A stretch of 64,000 nt of DNA from Pseudomonas vanderleydeniana. Lineage in GTDB: Bacteria; Pseudomonadota; Gammaproteobacteria; Pseudomonadales; Pseudomonadaceae. A program made the position numbers and the translations under genes. The notes under the pieces were generated by a model. It did not search any database, had not been told where the DNA came from, and was given only the letters and a program-made list of their open reading frames with translations. Shown in pieces: positions 57,009 to 64,000 of the stretch (position 1 is its first letter; each line of letters starts with the position of its first letter). The DNA is taken from positions 1,476,001-1,540,000 of the forward strand of contig NZ_CP077093.1 of assembly GCF_014268755.2 (NCBI RefSeq). Direction: 5' to 3'.

Positions 57009-58109
57009 ATGTTCCGCTATGTCCTGCCCCTTGCGTTACCCGCCAGTCTAGCGTTTTTCCTCGTGGGCTGTGGCCATGAAGAAGCCGCCCAGGTCACCGT
57101 GCGTCCGGCCATGGTGGTTCAGCCGCAGTTGTCGGCCCAGGCCATGGACAGTTATCCCGGCGAGGTGCGCGCCCGTTTCGAGCCCGAACTGGCGTTTCGC
57201 ATCGGTGGCAAGGTGGCCCGACGCCTGGTCGAGGAGGGGCAACGGGTCAAGGCCAACCAGCCGCTGGCGGAGCTTGACCCGCAGGACGTGCGCCTGCAAC
57301 TGGAGGCCACCCGGGCCCAGGTTGCGGCCGCCGAGGCGAACCTGAACCTGGTGCGCTCCGAGCGCGATCGCTACAAGACCCTGCTGGACCGGCAGATGGT
57401 CAGCCGTTCGCAATACGACAATGCGGAAAATGCCTACCGTGCCGGTGAAGCTCGCCTGAAGCAGATCAAGGCGGAGTTCGATGTCTCCAGCAACCAGGCC
57501 GGCTATGCGGTCCTGCGGGCGTCGCAGGATGGGGTGATCGCCAAGCGCCAGGTCGAGGTGGGCCAGGTGGTGGCGGCCGGGCAGACCGTCTTCACCCTGG
57601 CAGCTGACGGTGAGCGTGAAGTGCTGATCAGTTTCCCGGAGCAGGCTTTCGGACGCTTCAAGGTCGGCCAGGAGGTCGCCGTGGAGCTCTGGTCCCAGCC
57701 GGACCAGCGTTTCAACGGGCATATCCGCGAGCTGTCGCCGGCGGCCGATCCGCGCTCCCGGACCTTCGCCGCACGCATCGCCTTCAATGCCGGGAAGACC
57801 CCTGCCGAACTGGGCCAGAGTGCCCGGGTCTTCGTTCAGGCGGCGGGTGCGGTGCCGCTGTCGGTGCCGTTGTCCGCGCTCACCGCGGAAAACGGCGCCG
57901 CCTATGTCTGGAAAGTCCAGCCCGACAACACGCTCAAGCGCACCCCGGTACGGATCGGCGCCTTCGGCGAGAAAAGCGTGCCGGTGCTCGAGGGTCTCAG
58001 CGCCAGCGACTGGGTGGTCGCGGCCGGGGTGCATGTCTTGCACGAAGGTGAACAGGTGCGTCCGGTGGATCGCTCCAATCGTGTCGTCAACCTGGCGGCC
58101 AAGGAGTAG
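57009..58109 (+). CDS. mexJ: RND efflux periplasmic adaptor MexJ
   Basis: A 366-residue membrane fusion lipoprotein (lipobox LVGC, Cys21) linking the RND pump to an outer membrane channel. The biotinyl/lipoyl halves frame a coiled-coil hairpin (VRLQLEATRAQVAAAEANLN ... YDNAENAYRAGEAR), followed by beta-barrel and membrane-proximal domains. Length matches P. aeruginosa MexJ (367). Six bases separate it from mexK. No outer membrane channel gene is encoded with the pair. Confidence 0.9.
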   Translation: MFRYVLPLALPASLAFFLVGCGHEEAAQVTVRPAMVVQPQLSAQAMDSYPGEVRARFEPELAFRIGGKVARRLVEEGQRVKANQPLAELDPQDVRLQLEATRAQVAAAEANLNLVRSERDRYKTLLDRQMVSRSQYDNAENAYRAGEARLKQIKAEFDVSSNQAGYAVLRASQDGVIAKRQVEVGQVVAAGQTVFTLAADGEREVLISFPEQAFGRFKVGQEVAVELWSQPDQRFNGHIRELSPAADPRSRTFAARIAFNAGKTPAELGQSARVFVQAAGAVPLSVPLSALTAENGAAYVWKVQPDNTLKRTPVRIGAFGEKSVPVLEGLSASDWVVAAGVHVLHEGEQVRPVDRSNRVVNLAAKE

Positions 58110-58115
58110 TCCCCG

Positions 58116-61100
58116 ATGGGTTTCAACCTTTCCGAATGGGCATTGCGCAATCGCCAGATCGTCCTGTTCCTGATGCTGCTGCTGGCGATGGTCGGAGCGA
58201 TGTCCTACACCAGGCTCGGCCAGAGCGAAGACCCGCCGTTCACCTTCAAGGCCATGGTGATCCAGACGCGCTGGCCCGGGGCTACGGCCCAGGAAGTGTC
58301 GCGGCAGGTCACCGAGCGCATTGAAAAGAAACTGATGGAAACCGGCGAGTACGAGCGGATCATGTCGTTCTCGCGCCCGGGTGAGTCCCAGGTCACTTTC
58401 ATGGCCCGCGATTCACTGCACTCGGACCAGATCCCCGAACTCTGGTACCAGGTTCGCAAGAAGATCGGCGACATCCGCCAGACCTTGCCGCCGGATATCC
58501 AGGGGCCGTTCTTCAACGATGAGTTCGGTACCACCTTCGGCAACATCTACGCGCTGACCGGCGACGGCTTCGACTACGCGGTGCTCAAGGACTACGCCGA
58601 TCGTATCCAGATCCAGCTGCAACGGGTCAAGGACGTGGGCAAGGTCGACCTGCTCGGGTTGCAGGACGAAAAGGTTTGGATCGAACTGTCGAACGTCAAG
58701 CTGGCGACCCTCGGCGTGCCATTGGCGGCGGTGCAGCAGGCGTTGCAGGAGCAGAATGCGGTCTCCACCTCGGGCTTCTTCGAAACGCCGACGGAGCGTG
58801 TGCAGCTGCGGGTCAGTGGCAACTTCAAGAGCGTCGACGAGATTCGCAACTTCCCGATCCGGGTCGGTGACCGGACCCTGCGGATCGGCGATATCGCCGA
58901 GGTGCGTCGTGGTTTCAACGATCCACCGGCACCGCGCATGCGCTTCATGGGTGAAGACGCCATCGGCCTGGCCGTGGCGATGAACGACGGTGGCGACATC
59001 CTGGTGCTGGGCAAGGCGCTGGAGGCCGAGTTCGCACGCATCCAGAAAGGCCTGCCGGCGGGCATGCACCTGAGCAAGGTTTCCGACCAGCCGGCGGCGG
59101 TCAAGACCGGGGTCGGCGAGTTCGTCCAGGTGCTGGTCGAGGCCCTGGCGATCGTGCTGCTGGTGAGCTTCTTCTCCCTTGGCGTGCGGACCGGCATGGT
59201 GGTGGCGCTGGCGATCCCGCTGGTGCTGGCGATGACGTTTGCCACTATGTACTACCTGGGGATCGGCCTGCACAAGATCTCCCTCGGCGCGCTGGTTCTG
59301 GCGCTGGGCCTGCTGGTGGACGACGCGATCATTGCCGTGGAAATGATGGCGATCAAGATGGAGCAGGGCTTCGACCGGCTCAAGGCGGCGAGCTACGCCT
59401 GGACCAGCACCGCATTCCCGATGCTGACCGGTACGCTGATCACCGCTGCGGGCTTCCTGCCGATCGCCACCGCACAGTCGGGCACCGGCGAGTACACTCG
59501 CTCGATCTTCCAGGTGGTGACCATCGCCCTGCTGGCGTCGTGGATCGCGGCGGTGATGTTCGTGCCGTACCTGGGGGAAAAGCTGTTGCCGGACCTGGCG
59601 AAGATCCATGCCGCCAAGCACGGCCCCGACCAGCCGGACCCTTATGCCACGCCGTTCTACCAACGGGTACGCCGCCTGGTGGAGTGGTGCGTGCGGCGAC
59701 GCAAGACGGTGATCATGCTGACCATCCTGTTGTTCGTGGCGTCGGTGGCGCTGTTCCGCTTCGTGCCCCAGCAGTTCTTCCCGGCCTCCGGGCGACTGGA
59801 ACTGATGGTCGACCTGAAGCTGGCCGAAGGCGCGTCGCTGAGCAATACCGCCGAACAGGTCAAGCGCCTGGAGGCTCTGCTCAAGGGGCATGACGGCATC
59901 GATAACTACGTGGCCTATGTCGGTACCGGCTCACCGCGTTTCTACCTGCCGCTGGATCAGCAGTTGCCGGCGGCCAGCTTTGCCCAGTTCGTGGTGTTGG
60001 CTAAGACCATCGAGGACCGCGAGAAACTGCGGACCTGGCTGATCGAAACCCTCAACGAGCAGTTCCCCGAGCTGCGTTCGCGGGTCACGCGCCTGGAGAA
60101 CGGTCCGCCCGTGGGTTATCCGGTGCAGTTCCGGGTCACCGGCGAGCATATCGAGGTGGTACGGGCCCTGGCTCGCAAGGTGGCGGCCAAGGTGCGCGAG
60201 AACCCCCATGTGGTCAACGTGCACCTGGATTGGGAAGAGCCGAGCAAGGTGGTCTACCTCAACGTCGACCAGGACCGTGCCCGGGCGCTGGGCGTGAGCA
60301 CGGCGAACCTGTCGCGTTTCCTGCAGAGCTCGCTGACCGGTTCGACCGTCAGCCAGTACCGCGAGGACAACGAGCTGATCGAGATTCTCCTGCGCGGCAC
60401 CGTGCATGAACGTACCGAGCTGTCGGCACTGTCGAGCCTGGCGGTGCCCACCGACAATGGCGCCAGCGTTGCGCTGTCGCAGATCGCGACGTTGGAGTAC
60501 GGCTTCGAGGAAGGCGTCATCTGGCACCGTAACCGTCTGCCGAACGTGACCATTCGCGCCGATATCTACGGCCAGGAGCAACCCGTGACCCTGGTCAGGC
60601 AGATCATGCCGACCCTGGATTCGATCCGCGCCGAGCTGCCGGATGGCTATCTGCTGGACGTGGGCGGAACGGTGGAAGATTCGGAGCGTGGCCAGGCCTC
60701 GGTGAATGCCGGTGTACCGCTGTTCATCGTGGTCGTGCTGACCCTGCTGATGCTGCAATTGCGCAGCTTCTCGCGTGTGGCGATGGTGTTCCTCACCGCG
60801 CCGTTGGGCCTGATCGGCGTCACGCTGTTCCTGCTGGTGTTCCGCCAGCCGTTCGGTTTCGTGGCGATGCTCGGGACCATCGCCCTGTCGGGGATGATCA
60901 TGCGTAACTCGGTGATCCTGGTGGACCAGATCGAACAGGACATCCGTGCGGGCATGTCGCAGTGGCAGGCGATCATCGAGGCGACGGTCCGCCGTTTCCG
61001 ACCGATCGTATTGACGGCGCTGGCAGCGGTGCTGGCGATGATCCCACTGTCGCGTAGCGTGTTCTACGGACCGATGGCGGTGGCGATCATGGGTGGCCTG

Positions 61101-61184
61101 ATCGTGGCGACGGCCTTGACCCTACTGTTCCTGCCGGCGTTGTATGCCGGCTGGTTCCGGGTGAAGAAAACCGCAGCCGAGTGA
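58116..61184 (+). CDS. mexK: RND efflux transporter MexK
   Basis: A 1022-residue inner-membrane proton-driven pump (P. aeruginosa MexK has 1025). Twelve transmembrane segments are arranged 1+5+1+5 with two large periplasmic loops. The TM4 proton-relay aspartates are in LGLLVDDAIIAVEMM; the N-terminus FNLSEWALRNRQIVLFLM and GQSEDPPFTFK are typical. In P. aeruginosa MexJK exports triclosan and erythromycin using OpmH or OprM from elsewhere. Specificity here is inferred. Confidence 0.92.
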   Translation: MGFNLSEWALRNRQIVLFLMLLLAMVGAMSYTRLGQSEDPPFTFKAMVIQTRWPGATAQEVSRQVTERIEKKLMETGEYERIMSFSRPGESQVTFMARDSLHSDQIPELWYQVRKKIGDIRQTLPPDIQGPFFNDEFGTTFGNIYALTGDGFDYAVLKDYADRIQIQLQRVKDVGKVDLLGLQDEKVWIELSNVKLATLGVPLAAVQQALQEQNAVSTSGFFETPTERVQLRVSGNFKSVDEIRNFPIRVGDRTLRIGDIAEVRRGFNDPPAPRMRFMGEDAIGLAVAMNDGGDILVLGKALEAEFARIQKGLPAGMHLSKVSDQPAAVKTGVGEFVQVLVEALAIVLLVSFFSLGVRTGMVVALAIPLVLAMTFATMYYLGIGLHKISLGALVLALGLLVDDAIIAVEMMAIKMEQGFDRLKAASYAWTSTAFPMLTGTLITAAGFLPIATAQSGTGEYTRSIFQVVTIALLASWIAAVMFVPYLGEKLLPDLAKIHAAKHGPDQPDPYATPFYQRVRRLVEWCVRRRKTVIMLTILLFVASVALFRFVPQQFFPASGRLELMVDLKLAEGASLSNTAEQVKRLEALLKGHDGIDNYVAYVGTGSPRFYLPLDQQLPAASFAQFVVLAKTIEDREKLRTWLIETLNEQFPELRSRVTRLENGPPVGYPVQFRVTGEHIEVVRALARKVAAKVRENPHVVNVHLDWEEPSKVVYLNVDQDRARALGVSTANLSRFLQSSLTGSTVSQYREDNELIEILLRGTVHERTELSALSSLAVPTDNGASVALSQIATLEYGFEEGVIWHRNRLPNVTIRADIYGQEQPVTLVRQIMPTLDSIRAELPDGYLLDVGGTVEDSERGQASVNAGVPLFIVVVLTLLMLQLRSFSRVAMVFLTAPLGLIGVTLFLLVFRQPFGFVAMLGTIALSGMIMRNSVILVDQIEQDIRAGMSQWQAIIEATVRRFRPIVLTALAAVLAMIPLSRSVFYGPMAVAIMGGLIVATALTLLFLPALYAGWFRVKKTAAE

Positions 61185-61194
61185 TGAAATCGTT

Positions 61195-61220
61195 GGGGGA
61201 GCCAGCTCGCGGGCTCCCCC
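61195..61220. terminator. Hairpin between mexK and the DUF4197 gene
   Basis: A nine-base stem (GGGGGAGCC / GGCTCCCCC) with an eight-base loop in the short convergent spacer. There is no T run, so termination is plausible rather than shown. Confidence 0.5.
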
Positions 61221-61230
61221 GATTCGGCCC

Positions 61231-61920
61231 CTACAGCGCGCCGAACACCTTCTTCGCCAGGCTGGTGGCGGCTTCCGCCGGGTTGGCGCGGATGCCTTCC
61301 TCCTTCTGGGCGATCATCTTGAACAGGCCGTCCAGGGCCTTTTCAGTCACATAGCTTTCAATGTTGGCACTCTTGGCGTCAATCACGCCGAGGGTCGCTG
61401 CCTGCCCGGCGAACGAGTTGTATTGCTGGGCCAGGCCGACCTGGTCGGTGGCCTGCTTGACGATCGGCAGGAACTTGGCGCGGATCTGCTCGCGGCTGGT
61501 CTTGTCCAGGTACTGGGTCGCCGAGTCCTTGCCGCCGGTGAGAATGCTCTTGGCATCGGTCACGGTCATCTTTTTAACCGCGTCCACCAACAGTGCCTGG
61601 GCCTGTGGCATGGCTGCCTCGGCGGCCTTGTTCATGCTGGTTTCCAGCTGGTCGACCTGGGCGCCCATGCCGAACTGTTTCATCTTGCTGGCGACCTTGC
61701 CCAGTTTGCCCGGCAGTTCGATCTTCACTTCAGGGTTATTGCTGAAGCCGCCCGGCTTGCCGAGCGTCGTGACGGCGGCGACGGCCCCCTGGGCCAGGGC
61801 GTCCTTGAGCCCGCCCGAGGCTTCGCCCTGGGACAGGCTGCCCAGCGACAGGGCCAGGGCATTGGCGGAGATCAGCAGGCCGGCACAGAGGCTGGCCAGA
61901 CGGAGGGAAGGACGGAGCAT
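61231..61920 (-). CDS. DUF4197 exported protein
   Basis: A 229-residue protein with a signal peptide (about 1-23, cleaved near ANALA-LS) and a helical mature part rich in Ala/Lys. It contains LKDALAQGAVAAVTTLG and ALDGLFKMIAQKEEGIR, both characteristic of DUF4197. The function of the family is unknown. The ATG at 61920 starts exactly at the signal peptide; the frame continues upstream without support. It is convergent with mexK. Confidence 0.87.
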   Translation of the reverse strand: MLRPSLRLASLCAGLLISANALALSLGSLSQGEASGGLKDALAQGAVAAVTTLGKPGGFSNNPEVKIELPGKLGKVASKMKQFGMGAQVDQLETSMNKAAEAAMPQAQALLVDAVKKMTVTDAKSILTGGKDSATQYLDKTSREQIRAKFLPIVKQATDQVGLAQQYNSFAGQAATLGVIDAKSANIESYVTEKALDGLFKMIAQKEEGIRANPAEAATSLAKKVFGAL

Positions 61921-62085
61921 GGGAAGCTTCCTTATGCGAAGAATGAAAAAATGACCGGGCGGACTCGGCAGGCAGCGCAAGGCCCTGGCAAGGGCCGTTC
62001 AAACGAACGCCGGGCGGTCCGCTGATGACAACAGTAGCTGGCCGGCGGGTTCGATGCGAGCGCTGATCGAAGGCACTTCCGCTCT

Positions 62086-62706
62086 TCAGGCCCTGAGGGT
62101 CAGGTTCTGCGGCTTTTCCTTCAGCAGCACGACGGTCCGCGGGATGGGTTTCAGGGTGAATTTGCGCCGGCTGCCGAAGCTGCCCTGGGTTTCATAGAGC
62201 TGGCCGGGCTTGACCCGGCTGGGGTCGTAGCGCAGGTAGCGGGGAATCGCCCCTTTGAGCAGGGTGATTTCCTCGCAGAGGATGTAGGGTGGCAGGCCCG
62301 GTTCGTTGAGGGCGACCAGCTTCAGGCTGGCCAGGGTGTTTTCGTCGGTGCCGATCAGCGGCACCAGCGCGGCACTCAGGTACAGGTAGCCGGGTGGGCT
62401 CAGGTGAAAGACTTCTTCCTGGTTGTCCCGTCGCCACCTGAAGCTGTAGCGGATGTCGGCCAGCAGCGGGGCGCCATCGACACTCATGTCGAACTCGATC
62501 TCGACCCTGCTGTTGTGGCGCGGGTCCTGCTGCAGCTCGAAGGCAAAGCGCCAGGGGCTGTGTGGCGGCAGCTCGGTGCTGCTCCAGGTGCCGAGCACGA
62601 CATGCGTGTCACGGTTGCGCAGGGTGATCCGGGTTTGCGCCCGGGGTGGGATGGTGTAATCCGGCGGAAAGTGGAAAACAGCGGTCACGACGTTTTTCGC
62701 AATCAT
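62086..62706 (-). CDS. Unassigned conserved protein, possibly YscW/YbaY-like
   Basis: A 206-residue protein with no signal peptide. The first half (FPPDYTIPPRAQTRITLRN, then PWRFAFELQQDPRH and ADIRYSFRWRRDN) weakly resembles the YscW/YbaY beta-sandwich pattern, but without a lipobox. The C-terminal half is unassigned and ends in basic residues. Codon use fits a real gene. I do not recognise the family with confidence. Confidence 0.6.
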   Translation of the reverse strand: MIAKNVVTAVFHFPPDYTIPPRAQTRITLRNRDTHVVLGTWSSTELPPHSPWRFAFELQQDPRHNSRVEIEFDMSVDGAPLLADIRYSFRWRRDNQEEVFHLSPPGYLYLSAALVPLIGTDENTLASLKLVALNEPGLPPYILCEEITLLKGAIPRYLRYDPSRVKPGQLYETQGSFGSRRKFTLKPIPRTVVLLKEKPQNLTLRA

Positions 62707-62899
62707 CTCGATGTCCTTATCGAACGCGTCAAAGGCGACGCAAGATCCAGTCTATACGAGTGTTTGCCGGGTAAATTCGGCGAAGAAAGATCGCTGTTGC
62801 TTTGCCGAATTGTCTGTCGCAGCCAGGCCGTTTGTCTGATTCTGGCGGGCTAGGCCGTGGCCCCCCAGGCTGTCGCCAGCCTGGGGTTGCCGGTGAGGT

Positions 62900-64000
62900 T
62901 CAGGCGGGGTCGGTGTTTTGTTCCGGGCCGGTGTCGTGCAGCGTCACCTGGCGGATCGACAAGCGGATTTCCGCCGGCAATACCCGCTTGGCCGCGCCTT
63001 CGGCCAGTTCGCCGAGCAGCTCGTGATAACTGAGCTTGCCGGCTTCGTCGCGCCGCAGGACGTCGAGGTCGAGCAGGGTCTGGATGAAGTGGCGGAACAG
63101 GCTCTTGTCGAAGAATTCCGGGGCGTTGAGGCCATGCAGGATCGACAGGCGCTGGGCCATGACCGTGCACAGGTCTTCCAGCTCCTCGGCACTGATGCTC
63201 TGCTGGCCGCTGTTGAGCAGCAGCGAAATCGCCATGTAGAAGCGTTGCAGGGTCTGGGCGATGCTTCGCGACAGCAGGGTCAGCAGCACGAAGTGGCGTG
63301 AACTCGGTGCCGGACGCAGGTAGACCCCGTTCTCGAAGCGCAGCAGGCCCTGCTCGACGAAGGCGGCGAGCCATTGGTCGACGACATCGTCCAGTTCGTC
63401 CAGCGACCAGCGGATGAATAGCTCCGACTGCAGGTACGGGTACAGTGCCCGGATATAACGCAGCAACTGTTCGCGGCTCATGCGCGACGAACTCTGGAAG
63501 AAGCTCGCCAGCAACGCCGGCAAGGCGAAGATGTGCAGGACGTTGTTGCGGTAGTAGGTCATCAGTACCGCGTTCTGTTCGTCCAGGTAGAGGATCTTGC
63601 CCAGCGCGTCCTTCTGTTCGGCGAGCAGGTCCATGTCCTTGACGTGCTGGATCAGCGCGCGGCCATCGCCCTCGGGCAGGGTGGTGTGTGGCGAGTACGG
63701 CACCTGGCGCAGCAAGGCCAGGTAGAGGTCGAGCACCCGGGCCAGGGCGCGGTCGTCCAGGGCCAGGCGGCTGGTGGACAGCAGGGCCAGGGCTACGAGG
63801 TTCACCGGGTTGATCGCCGCGGCTTCGTTGAGATTGCGGGCCACACGTTCGCCCAGGCGGTTGGTGGTTGCGCTGAGCCAGTCCGGTTTGAACTGCGGGC
63901 CCAGTTCCTGAGCGCGCCAGCCCGGTTGTTCCTGGTCGAGGAACTCGGCCAGCTTGATCGGCTCGCCGAAGTTGACCGCGACCTGGCCGAAGCGTTGCTT
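62900..64000 (-). CDS. plsB: Glycerol-3-phosphate acyltransferase, N-terminal part outside window
   Basis: Membrane enzyme placing the first acyl chain on glycerol-3-phosphate in phospholipid synthesis. About 366 C-terminal residues are visible; the frame remains open to the window edge. Early on it shows [13 protein letters not shown], matching the last conserved acyltransferase block, followed by the long helical PlsB C-terminal domain ([34 protein letters not shown]). The HxxxxD catalytic block lies beyond the window. Confidence 0.93.
   Translation of the reverse strand, partial: KQRFGQVAVNFGEPIKLAEFLDQEQPGWRAQELGPQFKPDWLSATTNRLGERVARNLNEAAAINPVNLVALALLSTSRLALDDRALARVLDLYLALLRQVPYSPHTTLPEGDGRALIQHVKDMDLLAEQKDALGKILYLDEQNAVLMTYYRNNVLHIFALPALLASFFQSSSRMSREQLLRYIRALYPYLQSELFIRWSLDELDDVVDQWLAAFVEQGLLRFENGVYLRPAPSSRHFVLLTLLSRSIAQTLQRFYMAISLLLNSGQQSISAEELEDLCTVMAQRLSILHGLNAPEFFDKSLFRHFIQTLLDLDVLRRDEAGKLSYHELLGELAEGAAKRVLPAEIRLSIRQVTLHDTGPEQNTDPA

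Overview
The window is a contiguous piece of a high-GC Pseudomonas chromosome, most like the P. fluorescens group. The evidence is the complete wspABCDEF-wspR operon followed by prfB and lysS, small Pseudomonas-restricted families (DUF3509, DUF4197), a MexL/MexJ/MexK-type efflux locus, a periplasmic spermidine dehydrogenase cluster, and several REP-like palindromes. No phage, insertion sequence, CRISPR array, rRNA or tRNA was recognised. Almost all of the sequence is dense core genome.

Layout. 1-2.6 kb: 3' part of hom and then thrC (threonine synthesis). 2.7-8.3 kb: a RocS/RocR/RocA-like (BvgS-type) phosphorelay, made of a 1200-residue hybrid sensor, a receiver-EAL protein whose EAL active site is degenerate, and a convergent LuxR-type response regulator. 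8.3-15.8 kb: mixed housekeeping and metabolic genes (DUF3509, a periplasmic binding-like protein, a CaiB/BaiF CoA-transferase, YaeQ, recJ, an Old Yellow Enzyme, a GNAT acetyltransferase). 15.9-27.9 kb: a minus-strand polyamine uptake and catabolism island: LysR regulator, aldehyde dehydrogenase, ydcSTUV-type ABC importer, patD, APC permease, spdH. 28-30.4 kb: a DUF533 protein and a membrane diguanylate cyclase. 30.7-39.2 kb: the Wsp surface-sensing chemosensory operon ending in the diguanylate cyclase WspR. 39.3-42 kb: prfB, with its programmed frameshift, and lysS. 42-47.5 kb: TetR regulator, QEGLA-motif protein, alpha/beta hydrolase, and lptF with a companion lipoprotein. 47.7-56 kb: ppc, adk, tsaB, small conserved genes and rsmJ. 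56.3-61.2 kb: mexL divergent from mexJK. 61.2-64 kb: DUF4197 protein, an unassigned protein, and the 3' part of plsB.

Functional links. Spermidine or putrescine would enter through YdcSTUV. SpdH would cleave spermidine, and PatD (with a close paralogue) would oxidise the aminobutyraldehyde to GABA. Four systems here bear on cyclic-di-GMP: the Roc-like relay, a stand-alone GGDEF protein, the Wsp pathway and WspR.

The most unusual features seen directly are: a head-to-tail duplication of about 0.3 kb that copied the 3' ends of the convergent genes rsmJ and mexL together with the palindrome between them; loss of several catalytic residues in the EAL domain of the Roc-like protein; a near-perfect 32-bp operator-like dyad between mexL and mexJ; and a four-cysteine motif at the N-terminus of WspD. 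No wholly new multi-gene system was evident.
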